Made by a program: the position numbers and the translations under genes. Below are positions 1 to 10,042 of a stretch of 41,387 nt of DNA, one piece after another; position 1 is the stretch's first letter, and every line of letters starts with the position of its first letter. The notes beneath the pieces were generated by a model. The model had not been told where the DNA came from. It searched no databases and saw only the letters and a program-made list of their open reading frames with translations. Origin of the DNA: Streptomyces sp. L-9-10 (GTDB taxonomy: Bacteria > Actinomycetota > Actinomycetes > Streptomycetales > Streptomycetaceae); contig NZ_PHRF01000113.1 of NCBI RefSeq assembly GCF_004151105.1, positions 1-41,387 of the forward strand. The letters are read 5' to 3'.

Positions 1-378
1 CCCGACCCGGCCCCCGCCCCCGACCCGGCCCCCGCCCCCGGCCCGGCGCCCGCCCAGGCCCTCGACGGCAACCCCGACGGCACCCCCGAGGCCACCGGCC
101 ACGACAGCGCCACCGCGCTCCTCCTCACCGCCCTCGGCGACCACCCCGCCGTCCTCGAAGCCGCCGCCCGGCTGCGCGCGCCCGACCGGCTCGCCCGCCA
201 TCTCGAACACACCGCGGACGCGTTCCTGCGCTTCCAGGAGAGCTGCCACCCGCTGCCCCTCGGTGACGAGAAACCCTCGGCCGCCCACCGCTCCCGGCTC
301 GCGCTCGCCGACGCCGCCGGGGCCGTGCTGGCCGGCGGCCTGTCCCTGCTCGGCATCGATGCCCCCGCGTACCTCTGA
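1..378 (+). CDS. ArgS-related anticodon-binding (DALR) protein, C-terminal part, 5' truncated by window edge
   Basis: Frame 1 is open from the first base to TGA 376-378 (125 residues visible). The first ~20 residues are a Pro/Ala/Asp linker made of an 18-bp DNA repeat (PDPAPA units). The rest looks like the DALR anticodon-binding domain of class I arginyl-tRNA synthetases: an Ala-rich helix, the stretch DAFLRFQESC, and the closing helix around LLGIDAP. Streptomyces carry, besides true ArgS, an ArgS-related protein (called NrtL in some annotations) directly upstream of lysA. The Pro/Ala linker and the position fit that protein better than a full synthetase, but the N-terminal half lies outside the window, so catalysis cannot be judged. 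It ends 23 bp before lysA, so the two are probably co-transcribed. Confidence 0.75.
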   Translation, partial: PDPAPAPDPAPAPGPAPAQALDGNPDGTPEATGHDSATALLLTALGDHPAVLEAAARLRAPDRLARHLEHTADAFLRFQESCHPLPLGDEKPSAAHRSRLALADAAGAVLAGGLSLLGIDAPAYL

Positions 379-401
379 AGAGATCCAAGAGAGCCAAGAA
401 C

Positions 402-1796
402 ATGAGCCGTTCCGCACACCCCGCAGGCCCCCGTCACGCGGATGTCCTCCCCGAGGGCCACTACACCGCGCCCGCCGCCGACCTCAACGTCCTCGACGAG
501 AAGGTCTGGTCGCGAACCGTCCGCAGGAACGAGGACGGGGTGGCGACCGTCGCGGGGATCGAAGTGACCCGGCTCGCCGAGGAGTTCGGCACCCCCGCGT
601 ACTTCCTCGACGAGGCGGACTTCCGTGCCCGCTGCCGCGCCTGGGCCGACGCCTTCGGCAAGGACGCCGACGTGTTCTACGCGGGCAAGGCGTTCCTCTC
701 CCGGGCCGTCGTCCGCTGGCTCGACGAAGAGGGCCTCAACCTCGATGTCTGCTCAGGCGGTGAACTCGCCACCGCGCTCGCGGCCGGCATGCCCGCCGAA
801 CGGATCGCCTTCCACGGCAACAACAAGTCCGTGCAGGAGATCGAGCGTGCCGTCTCCGTCGGCGTCGGCCGTATCGTCCTCGACTCCTTCCAGGAGATCG
901 TGCAGGTCGCCCATGTCGCGCAGCGCCTCGGCAGGCGCCAGCCCGTCCAGATCCGGGTCACGGTCGGCGTCGAGGCGCATACGCACGAGTTCATCGCCAC
1001 CGCGCACGAGGACCAGAAGTTCGGGGTCGCCCTCGCCGGCGGCCAGGCCGCCGAGGCCGTCAGGCGGGCCCTCAAGCTCGACGGGCTCGAACTGATCGGC
1101 ATCCACTCCCACATCGGCTCGCAGATCTTCGACATGGCCGGCTTCGAGGTCTCCGCACGCCGCGTCGTCCAGCTGCTCGCCGAGGTACGCGACGAGCACG
1201 GCGTGGAGCTGCCCGAGATCGATCTCGGCGGCGGCCTCGGTATCGCGTACACCTCCGAGGACGATCCGCGCGAGCCGCACGACATCGCGAAGGCCCTCAA
1301 CGACATCGTCACCCGTGAGTGTGAGTCCGCCGGGCTGCGCACCCCGCGGATCTCCGTCGAACCGGGGCGCGCGATCGTGGGTCCCACGGCCTTCACCCTG
1401 TACGAGGTCGGCACCATCAAGCCGCTCGAAGGGCTTCGTACGTATGTCAGTGTGGACGGTGGCATGTCCGACAACATCCGTACGGCCCTGTACGACGCCG
1501 AGTACAGCGTGGCGCTCGTCTCCCGCCGCTCCGACGCCGAGGCGATGCTGACGCGCGTCGTCGGCAAGCACTGCGAGAGCGGCGACATCGTCGTACGGGA
1601 CGCGTTCCTGCCCGCCGACCTGGCGCCGGGTGACCTGATCGCCGTCCCCGCCACCGGCGCGTACTGCCGCTCGATGGCGAGCAATTACAACCACGCGCTC
1701 CGGCCGCCCGTCGTCGCCGTCAGGGACGGTGAGGCCCGGGTGATCGTCCGGCGTGAGAGGGAGGAAGATCTTCTGCGTCTCGATGTCGGTCACTGA
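402..1796 (+). CDS. lysA: Diaminopimelate decarboxylase
   Basis: Converts meso-diaminopimelate to L-lysine, the last step of lysine synthesis; a cytosolic, PLP-dependent fold III decarboxylase. At 464 residues it is normal for actinobacteria. The PLP lysine is K96 in YAGKAF. Other family motifs are HIGSQI, the glycine loop GGGLGIAY, EPGRAIVGPT (phosphate binding), CESGD (active-site Cys from the partner subunit) and YNHALRPP near the C-terminus. ATG 402 is the first start that leaves room for the N-terminal extension usual in Streptomyces. It follows the ArgS-related gene by 23 bp and precedes hom on the same strand, placing lysine and threonine branch genes side by side. Confidence 0.97.
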   Translation: MSRSAHPAGPRHADVLPEGHYTAPAADLNVLDEKVWSRTVRRNEDGVATVAGIEVTRLAEEFGTPAYFLDEADFRARCRAWADAFGKDADVFYAGKAFLSRAVVRWLDEEGLNLDVCSGGELATALAAGMPAERIAFHGNNKSVQEIERAVSVGVGRIVLDSFQEIVQVAHVAQRLGRRQPVQIRVTVGVEAHTHEFIATAHEDQKFGVALAGGQAAEAVRRALKLDGLELIGIHSHIGSQIFDMAGFEVSARRVVQLLAEVRDEHGVELPEIDLGGGLGIAYTSEDDPREPHDIAKALNDIVTRECESAGLRTPRISVEPGRAIVGPTAFTLYEVGTIKPLEGLRTYVSVDGGMSDNIRTALYDAEYSVALVSRRSDAEAMLTRVVGKHCESGDIVVRDAFLPADLAPGDLIAVPATGAYCRSMASNYNHALRPPVVAVRDGEARVIVRREREEDLLRLDVGH

Positions 1797-1904
1797 AATA
1801 CATGTCTCGCAATCTGGACGAGGCACAGAAACTCCCGTCCGGTGAGTGAGACTGGTTCGGATTCCTGCTTTAAACAGCTGTGATGGATGAAAGGCGTAGG
1901 TCGG

Positions 1905-3206
1905 ATGATGCGTACGCGTCCGCTGAAGGTGGCGCTGCTGGGCTGTGGTGTGGTCGGCTCAGAGGTGGCGCGCATCATGACGACGCACGCCGACGACCTC
2001 GAAGCGCGGATCGGGGCCCCGGTCGAGCTGACCGGGGTGGCCGTCCGGCGCCCCTCCAAGGTGCGTGAGGGCATCGACCCCGCACTGATCACCACCGACG
2101 CGACCGCGCTGGTCAAGCGCGGCGACATAGATGTGGTGGTCGAGGTCATCGGCGGGATCGAGCCCGCCCGTACGCTCATCACCACCGCGTTCGAGCACGG
2201 CGCCTCCGTCGTCTCCGCCAACAAGGCGCTGCTGGCCGAGGACGGCGCGACGCTCTACGCGGCGGCCGAGCGCCACGGCCGGGACCTGTACTTCGAGGCG
2301 GCGGTCGCCGGGGCCATCCCGCTGATCAGGCCGCTGCGAGAGTCCCTCGCCGGGGACAAGGTGAACCGGGTCCTCGGCATCGTCAACGGCACCACCAACT
2401 TCATCCTCGACCGGATGGACACCGCCGGCTCCGGCTACTCCGAGGCGCTCGACGAGGCCACCGCCCTCGGCTACGCGGAAGCCGATCCGACCGCGGACGT
2501 CGAGGGCTTCGACGCCGCCGCCAAGGCCGCGATCCTCGCCGGGATCGCCTTCCACACCCGGGTACGCCTCGACGACGTGCACCGCGAGGGCATCACGGAG
2601 GTCACCTCCGCCGATCTCGCCTCGGCGAAACGGATGGGCTGCACCGTCAAACTCCTCGCCATCTGCGAGCGCGCCGCCGACGGCCGGTCCGTCACCGCGC
2701 GGGTCCACCCGGCGATGATCCCGCTCAGCCATCCGCTCGCCTCCGTGCGCGAGGCGTACAACGCGGTCTTCGTCGAGGCCGAGGCGGCCGGACAGCTGAT
2801 GTTCTACGGCCCCGGCGCGGGCGGCTCCCCGACGGCCTCCGCCGTGCTCGGCGACCTCGTCGCCGTCTGCCGCAACAAGCTCAACGAGGCCACGGGCCCC
2901 GGCGAGTCGGCGTACACGCAACTGCCCGTGAGCCCTATGGGCGAGGTCGTGACGCGCTACCACATCAGTCTCGACGTGGCCGACAAACCGGGCGTACTCG
3001 CCCAGGTCGCAACGGTCTTCGCCGAGCATGGCGTATCGATCGACACCGTACGTCAGAAAGGCCGACAGGACGGCGGCGGCGAGGCCGCCCTCGTCGTCGT
3101 CACCCACCGCGCGCCAGACGCCGCCCTCTCCGGGACCGTCGAAGCGCTGCGCAAGCTCGACACCGTGCGCGGTGTCGCCAGCATCATGCGTGTTGAAGGG
3201 GAGTAA
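1905..3206 (+). CDS. hom: Homoserine dehydrogenase
   Basis: Reduces aspartate semialdehyde to homoserine with NAD(P)H, the branch point toward threonine and methionine. From ATG 1905 it has 433 residues. The Rossmann motif GCGVVG lies near residues 13-18, the catalytic domain carries GIVNGTTNFI, and a C-terminal ACT domain starts around the stretch ISLDVADKPGVLAQV, the usual site of threonine feedback inhibition. In-frame ATGs exist at 1887, 1905 and 1908. I prefer 1905 because the purine-rich AAAGG lies about 10 bases upstream and the protein then begins MMRTRPLKVA, as I recall for Streptomyces homologues. The stop is 7 bp before thrC, so hom-thrC is an operon. It is often called thrA in Streptomyces. 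Confidence 0.95.
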   Translation: MMRTRPLKVALLGCGVVGSEVARIMTTHADDLEARIGAPVELTGVAVRRPSKVREGIDPALITTDATALVKRGDIDVVVEVIGGIEPARTLITTAFEHGASVVSANKALLAEDGATLYAAAERHGRDLYFEAAVAGAIPLIRPLRESLAGDKVNRVLGIVNGTTNFILDRMDTAGSGYSEALDEATALGYAEADPTADVEGFDAAAKAAILAGIAFHTRVRLDDVHREGITEVTSADLASAKRMGCTVKLLAICERAADGRSVTARVHPAMIPLSHPLASVREAYNAVFVEAEAAGQLMFYGPGAGGSPTASAVLGDLVAVCRNKLNEATGPGESAYTQLPVSPMGEVVTRYHISLDVADKPGVLAQVATVFAEHGVSIDTVRQKGRQDGGGEAALVVVTHRAPDAALSGTVEALRKLDTVRGVASIMRVEGE

Positions 3207-3213
3207 GGGACCC

Positions 3214-4296
3214 ATGACCAGCATCGGCACCCGCCAGGGCACCCACCAGTGGCGCGGCATCATCGAGGAGTACCGGGACCGCCTCCCGGTGACGGAGAAG
3301 ACGCAGGTCGTCACCCTTCGTGAGGGCGGTACGCCGCTCGTCCCCGCGCAGGTGCTGTCCGAGCGCACGGGGTGTGAGGTTCATCTCAAGGTCGAGGGCG
3401 CCAACCCCACCGGATCCTTCAAGGACCGTGGCATGACCATGGCCATCACCCGGGCCAAGGAGGAGGGCGCCCAGGCGGTCATCTGCGCCTCCACCGGCAA
3501 CACCTCGGCCTCGGCCGCCGCCTACGCGGTACGCGCCGGAATGGTCTGCGCCGTGCTCGTGCCCCAGGGGAAGATCGCCCTGGGCAAGATGGGCCAGGCG
3601 CTGGTCCACGGCGCGCGCATCCTCCAGGTCGAGGGCAACTTCGACGACTGTCTGACGCTGGCGCGCTCGCTGTCGGACAACTTCCCGGTGGCGCTGGTCA
3701 ATTCGGTCAATCCGGTCCGTATCGAGGGCCAGAAGACCGCCGCCTTCGAAATCGTGGACGCGCTGGGCGACGCCCCCGACATCCATGTGCTGCCCGTCGG
3801 GAACGCCGGCAACATCACGGCGTACTGGAAGGGATACACCCAGTACGCCGCCGACGGCCCCGCCGCGAACACCCCGCGAATGTGGGGTTACCAGGCGTCC
3901 GGCTCCGCGCCGATCGTGCGCGGCGAGATCGTCAAGGACCCGCACACCGTCGCCACCGCGATCCGGATCGGCAACCCCGCGTCCTGGCAGTACGCGCTGG
4001 CGGCCCGTGACGAGTCCGGCGGCTTCATCGACGAGGTGACGGACCGGCAGATCCTGGCCGCCTACCGGCTGTTGGCCTCCCAGGAGGGCGTCTTCGTCGA
4101 GCCCGCCTCGGCCGCCTCGGTCGCCGGTCTGCTCAAGGCCGCGGAGGAGGGCAAGGTCGATCCCGGCCAGCGCATCGTCTGCACCGTCACCGGAAACGGT
4201 CTCAAGGACCCGGACTGGGCGGTCGCGGGAGCACCCCAGCCGGTGACCGTGCCGGTGGACGCCGTCGCGGCCGCGCAGCGCCTGGGCCTGGCATAA
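3214..4296 (+). CDS. thrC: Threonine synthase
   Basis: PLP enzyme that turns O-phosphohomoserine into threonine plus phosphate. It has 360 residues, the short bacterial form. The PLP lysine is K70 in GSFKDRGM; ASTGNTSAS and the glycine-rich loop LPVGNAGNI bind the cofactor phosphate and substrate. The frame is open further upstream inside hom, but ATG 3214 is preceded by GGGGAGTAAGGGA, which overlaps the hom stop and serves as the ribosome site. The 7-bp gap to hom implies co-transcription. A strong inverted repeat (4352-4397) follows, so transcription of this unit may end before thrB. Confidence 0.96.
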   Translation: MTSIGTRQGTHQWRGIIEEYRDRLPVTEKTQVVTLREGGTPLVPAQVLSERTGCEVHLKVEGANPTGSFKDRGMTMAITRAKEEGAQAVICASTGNTSASAAAYAVRAGMVCAVLVPQGKIALGKMGQALVHGARILQVEGNFDDCLTLARSLSDNFPVALVNSVNPVRIEGQKTAAFEIVDALGDAPDIHVLPVGNAGNITAYWKGYTQYAADGPAANTPRMWGYQASGSAPIVRGEIVKDPHTVATAIRIGNPASWQYALAARDESGGFIDEVTDRQILAAYRLLASQEGVFVEPASAASVAGLLKAAEEGKVDPGQRIVCTVTGNGLKDPDWAVAGAPQPVTVPVDAVAAAQRLGLA

Positions 4297-4606
4297 CGGA
4301 CTGGCATAGGCGCCCGGCACGGTAACGGTCCGGGGAGCCGGCCCCGGCGTCGGCGCACAGGAGCCATGCGACACGCATCGTGCGCCTCCTGTGCGCCCTA
4401 TGTCGCCATGGAACCTTCCTTCGATAGGCTGTACCCAACCCGCCCCGCCGCATATGCCGCGGTGTTGCCCCTGTGGCCCTCGGGTGTTCCGTATGTCCTC
4501 GAACGTCTCGCAGCCGCCTCTGTCTCGCAGCCGAATCCCGCAGTCCCGCAAGTCACCACCTCTGTAGTCCTGTCGTCCCGCAGTCACAAGGAGAGTCGTC
4601 AGAGCG
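4297..4606 (+). other. thrC-thrB intergenic region
   Basis: This 310-bp gap contains the nested hairpin at 4352-4397. A possible -10 element, TAGGCT (4425-4430), follows it with no convincing -35. AAGGAGAG near 4589-4595 is the thrB ribosome site. I see no convincing gene. The layout suggests that thrB has its own promoter despite lying in the threonine cluster. Confidence 0.45.
4352..4397. terminator. Nested hairpin between thrC and thrB
   Basis: GGCGCACAGGAG (4352-4363) pairs perfectly with CTCCTGTGCGCC (4386-4397). The 22-nt loop holds a second small stem, ATGCG-ACA-CGCAT (4366-4378). There is no U-tract, as is common for Streptomyces terminators. It could equally be a processing site or an attenuator. 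Confidence 0.6.
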
Positions 4607-5524
4607 ATGGCCGGTCCCGCGTTCCGCGCCGCCGCCGTACGGGTGCGCACCCCCGCCACCAGCGCCAATCTCGGTCCGGGCTTCGACGCCTTCGGCCTGT
4701 CGCTGGGGCTCTACGACGACGTGGTCGTCCGCGTCGCCGACTCCGGCCTGCACGTCGACATCGCGGGTGAGGGCGCCGAGACGCTTCCCCGTGACGAAAC
4801 TCATCTGCTCGTACGGTCCCTGCGTACGGCCTTCGAACTGCTCGGCGGGCAGCCGCGCGGCCTGGAGGTCGTCTGCGCCAACCGCATCCCGCACGGCCGC
4901 GGCCTGGGCTCCTCCTCCGCCGCGATCTGCGCCGGGATCGTGGCCGCCCGCGCGGTGACGATAGGCGGCGACGCCCGGCTCGACGACGCGGCACTGCTCG
5001 AACTGGCCACCGAGATCGAGGGCCATCCCGACAACGTCGCCGCCTGTCTGCTCGGCGGGTTCACGGTGGCCTGGATGGACGGCGGAGCGGCGCGCGCCAT
5101 CAGGATGAAGCCCGCCGATTCCATCGTTCCGGTGGTTTTCGTGCCCAGCAGCCCGGTTCTCACCGAGACCGCGCGCGGCCTGCTGCCGCGCACCGTCCCC
5201 CATGTGGACGCGGCGGTCAACGCCGGTCGCGCGGCCCTGCTCGTCGAGGCGCTGACCAGGCGCCCCGAGCTTCTGCTGCCGGCCACCGAGGACCGGCTCC
5301 ACCAGGATTACCGGACCCCGGCGATGCCGCAGAGCGTCGCGCTTGTCAACCGACTGCGCGCGGACGGCGTCCCAGCGGTTATCTCCGGCGCGGGCCCCAC
5401 GGTCCTCGCGCTGGTCGAGGACGGTGCGGCCGACAAGGTCGCACGGCTGGCGGGCGAGGGGTGGGCGGCCAATCGGCTCTCCCTCGACGCCGCGGGGACG
5501 AGCGTTCTGCCGCTCGGCTCGTAG
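4607..5524 (+). CDS. thrB: Homoserine kinase
   Basis: ATP-dependent phosphorylation of homoserine to O-phosphohomoserine, the substrate of ThrC. A GHMP-superfamily kinase of 305 residues, the usual size. The GHMP motif 1 appears near the N-terminus as TSANLGPGFD, the phosphate-binding loop as PHGRGLGSSSAA (residues 95-106), and motif 3 as VISGAGPTVLAL near the C-terminus. Start ATG 4607 has AAGGAGAG about a dozen bases upstream. It lies 310 bp after thrC behind a hairpin, so it may be transcribed separately. Confidence 0.95.
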   Translation: MAGPAFRAAAVRVRTPATSANLGPGFDAFGLSLGLYDDVVVRVADSGLHVDIAGEGAETLPRDETHLLVRSLRTAFELLGGQPRGLEVVCANRIPHGRGLGSSSAAICAGIVAARAVTIGGDARLDDAALLELATEIEGHPDNVAACLLGGFTVAWMDGGAARAIRMKPADSIVPVVFVPSSPVLTETARGLLPRTVPHVDAAVNAGRAALLVEALTRRPELLLPATEDRLHQDYRTPAMPQSVALVNRLRADGVPAVISGAGPTVLALVEDGAADKVARLAGEGWAANRLSLDAAGTSVLPLGS

Positions 5525-5918
5525 CCACAGGAGATTGCCGGTGAGTGAGAGGGGGAATGTTTGTTGGAGCCGGTAGTGTTAACCTCAAGTCTGCTACCGA
5601 CGTCTTCGCGGCGCGGTGCTTCGTGTCCCGCTTCGGGACCACCCTTCTTCCGGGAGCCTCCCCAACTGCCTGAGCAGCCTGCCTGAGCAGTTTTGAGCAC
5701 GCACCGGAACCGGCACGACACCCCCCGTTTTTCCCAGCGGTGGGCCGAGCAGGGGGACCTCGGGCCGGACCCATTGCACGTACGCACGTTTGCAGATCTC
5801 TCCGCCATACCCGGCGGGACCACCGCCCCGGCACGGTCCACAAGACAGGACCGCAGTCGGACAGCACAACCGGTCGCCGAGCCAGAAGGCCGACGTCCGC
5901 TCCAGGGAAGGACCCTTC
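5525..5918 (+). other. rho leader and promoter region
   Basis: This 394-bp stretch upstream of rho has no convincing gene. It holds TAGTGT (5574-5579, possible -10) in the context GGAGCCGGTAGTGTTAACC; a perfect small hairpin GTCCCG-CTT-CGGGAC (5625-5639); and a direct repeat of CTGCCTGAGCAG near 5668-5695. The frame of rho stays open upstream to 5790, but the GTG at 5919 has the better ribosome site. A long leader is typical of rho genes, which are commonly autoregulated; that this one is so is inference. Confidence 0.5.
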
Positions 5919-8015
<2,097 letters not shown>

Positions 8016-8060
8016 CGGAAACCGACTGACCGGATCTGAACAGATCTGACCAGGTCAGAT

Positions 8061-8110
8061 GGACACGGAAACCGCCCCCTCGCTCCGGCGAGGGGGCGGT
8101 TTCCGTGTCC
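8061..8110. terminator. Strong bidirectional terminator after rho
   Basis: A perfect 23-bp inverted repeat (8061-8083 with 8088-8110, loop TCCG) with a GC-rich core and an outer GGAAACC/GGTTTCC part. It is one of the strongest hairpins in the window, 45 bp after the rho stop. Confidence 0.9.
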
Positions 8111-8297
8111 GGGCCCCCGGCTTTCGCCCGTGACGGCCGCCCTGAGACCGCCGCCCGGAGACCTTCGCCACACCCCCTGGAGCGGCCCTGGCCCGCCCGT
8201 GGGCGGCTCCGTACGCCGAAGACGCGGGTGACCACGGCTGACGTCACCCGGCCGGCGCAGCACCCCGGCAGGCGCCGCAGCCCGTTCCACCGGGACG

Positions 8298-8315
8298 TGC
8301 ACAGCATGCTGTGCA
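8298..8315. promoter_or_regulatory. 18-bp perfect palindrome, possible operator upstream of the LCP gene
   Basis: TGCACAGCATGCTGTGCA is its own reverse complement. It lies 99 bp upstream of the LCP start, just before the probable promoter. Size and perfect symmetry suit a dimeric repressor; the regulator is unknown. Confidence 0.4.
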
Positions 8316-8414
8316 ACCCTTCTTGGTGCTTCACTGTCTGTACAAGTGGCGACGAAACGTCCCACATCGCACGGCGGGAGGTAACGGAACCGGCACGACG
8401 GACAGAGGGAGACC

Positions 8415-9515
8415 ATGACCGACCGGAGCGACAGCCGAATACGTGGCGGCGGCAAGCGCCGCAAGACCTCGGGCAAGCGCCGGCGCACGACCGCCATCGT
8501 GGCGTGGTCGGCGGCGGGGCTGGTCCTCCTCGGCGGATCCGGGCTCGGTTACGTCTACTACAAGCTCAACGGCAACCTCCTGGGCGTCGACATCAACGCC
8601 CAGCTCGGCCGTGATCGCCCGGCCAACGCCGACAACGGCTCCGAGGACATCCTCGTCCTCGGCTCGGACTCCCGGTCCGGCGCGAACGCCGAGTACGGCA
8701 CGGACGGCGGCGGCGCCCGCTCCGACACCGCGATGATCGTCCACGTCTACAAGGGCCACAAGACGGCCAGCGTCGTCTCCATACCGCGGGACACCCTGAT
8801 CGACCGCCCCGAGTGCACCGACTCCAAGGGCGCCGCCGTGCCCGGCGCGCCGATGGCCATGTTCAACACGGCGTACGAGGTCGGCGGCCCCGCCTGCGCC
8901 GTGAAGACCGTCGAGAAGATGTCCGGCATCCGCATGGACCACTACATCGAGGTCGACTTCACCGGCTTCAAGAAGCTCGTCGACCAGCTCGGCGGCGTGA
9001 AGATCACCACCACGCAGGCCATCGACGACCCCAAGAGCCATCTGAAGCTGGCGCCCGGCACCCACACCCTCGACGGTGAGCAGTCCCTCGGTCTCGTACG
9101 GACCCGCCACAGCGTCGGCGACGGCAGCGACCTGGGGCGCATAGAGCTCCAGCAGGCGTTCATCAAGGCGCTGATCGAGCAGGTCAAGAGCATCGGCGTG
9201 TTCAGCAACCCGAAGAAGCTCTACGACCTCGCCGACACCGCCACCCGCGCGATCACCCCCGACACCCAGCTCGACTCGGTCGACGAACTGATCGGATTCG
9301 CCGACGGGCTCAAGGACCTCGGGGCCAAGGACGTCAAGATGATCACGCTCCCGGTCCAGTACGACCCCGCCGACCCGAACCGCGTACTGCCCCTCCAGGC
9401 CCCCTCCCGGCAGGTCTGGACGGCGCTCAGGCAGGACAAGCCCATCCCCGCATCCGCGACCAAGGACTCCGCGGGCGACCAGGGCGACGCGAACGGTGTG
9501 GTCAAGAGCGGCTGA
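8415..9515 (+). CDS. LytR-CpsA-Psr (LCP) family cell-wall polymer ligase
   Basis: LCP enzymes move polyprenyl-phosphate-linked glycopolymers onto peptidoglycan at the outer face of the membrane. The 366-residue protein has a Lys/Arg-rich cytoplasmic N-terminus, one membrane segment (~26-48), and an extracellular LCP domain with LVLGSDSRSG (~80-89), the catalytic Arg/Asp set around GARSDTAM (~100-107) and VVSIPRDTLI (~120-129), and the conserved RxRxxxGDGSDxGR-like stretch near VRTRHSVGDGSDLGR. Start ATG 8415 follows GAGGGAGACC. It is monocistronic between two hairpins. A polyprenyl sugar-phosphate transferase gene (15336-16676) in the same window could make a lipid-linked precursor for this kind of enzyme; that link is inference. 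Confidence 0.93.
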   Translation: MTDRSDSRIRGGGKRRKTSGKRRRTTAIVAWSAAGLVLLGGSGLGYVYYKLNGNLLGVDINAQLGRDRPANADNGSEDILVLGSDSRSGANAEYGTDGGGARSDTAMIVHVYKGHKTASVVSIPRDTLIDRPECTDSKGAAVPGAPMAMFNTAYEVGGPACAVKTVEKMSGIRMDHYIEVDFTGFKKLVDQLGGVKITTTQAIDDPKSHLKLAPGTHTLDGEQSLGLVRTRHSVGDGSDLGRIELQQAFIKALIEQVKSIGVFSNPKKLYDLADTATRAITPDTQLDSVDELIGFADGLKDLGAKDVKMITLPVQYDPADPNRVLPLQAPSRQVWTALRQDKPIPASATKDSAGDQGDANGVVKSG

Positions 9516-9556
9516 CCGGCCCCGCGCCACCCGGTCGGCACCGGCTTTCCACAGGT

Positions 9557-9589
9557 GTGCGGCGGAATCCGGAATACTTTCCGCCGCAC
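9557..9589. terminator. Terminator hairpin after the LCP gene
   Basis: GTGCGGCGGAA (9557-9567) pairs with TTCCGCCGCAC (9579-9589) across an 11-nt loop. It directly precedes the rpmE promoter. Confidence 0.75.
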
Positions 9590-9596
9590 CCCGGTT

Positions 9597-9625
9597 TTGG
9601 GAGATACGGCCGGTCCTGGCAGACT
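9597..9625 (+). promoter_or_regulatory. Likely vegetative promoter of rpmE-prfA-prmC
   Basis: TTGGGA (9597-9602), a 17-bp spacer, then CAGACT (9620-9625), the -10 form I associate with actinobacterial ribosomal-protein promoters. It lies immediately after the LCP terminator and 93 bp before the rpmE start. Confidence 0.6.
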
Positions 9626-9718
9626 GGTACGTCGGTCCCGGTTCACGCACGCGCACTCCGCACGTGCGACCCGGCGCCCTCCCCGCCTCCGCGCGGGGAT
9701 GTTCCCTAGGAGAACCCC

Positions 9719-9943
9719 TTGAAGCGCGACATCCACCCCGCGTACGTCGAGACCCAGGTCAGCTGCACCTGCGGTGCGTCGTTCACCACCCGGAGCACCA
9801 TCGAGTCCGGCACCATCCGTGCCGACCTCTGCTCCGAGTGCCACCCGTTCTACACGGGCAAGCAGAAGATCCTCGACACCGGTGGCCGCGTGGCCCGCTT
9901 CGAGGCCCGCTTCGGCAAGGGCGCCGCCTCCGCCAAGAAGTAG
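9719..9943 (+). CDS. rpmE: 50S ribosomal protein L31, zinc-binding form
   Basis: A 74-residue structural protein of the large subunit, at the central protuberance and subunit bridge. It starts at TTG 9719, preceded by the ribosome site TAGGAGAA; no other start would preserve the conserved N-terminus MKRDIHP. Four cysteines (C16, C18, C38, C41) make this the Zn-containing C+ paralogue. In Streptomyces this type is normally replaced by a Cys-free paralogue when zinc is scarce, usually under Zur control of the other copy. The C-terminal TGKQKILDTGGRVARF is characteristic. It is the first gene of a translation cluster with prfA and prmC. Confidence 0.96.
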   Translation: MKRDIHPAYVETQVSCTCGASFTTRSTIESGTIRADLCSECHPFYTGKQKILDTGGRVARFEARFGKGAASAKK

Positions 9944-10042
9944 CGAGCACCCCGCGCCGGTCCTCGGCGCCCCGCATCCGGGGCGCCGAGACCGGCGCTT
10001 TGGCGTCCCGAAGCACCTTACGTACGAAACCAGGAGCCCCCG

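Larger units (their letters stand above)
8016..8414 (+). other. rho-LCP intergenic region
   Basis: This 399-bp gap holds the rho terminator (8061-8110), preceded by the palindrome ATCTGACC-A-GGTCAGAT (8044-8060), and an 18-bp perfect palindrome at 8298-8315. No credible gene is seen. The last ~100 bp should carry the promoter of the LCP gene. Confidence 0.6.

Noticed and set aside
3028..3213. Extended threonine synthase start inside hom
   Set aside because: The extension is an out-of-frame translation of hom; ATG 3214 has a ribosome site and the family N-terminus.
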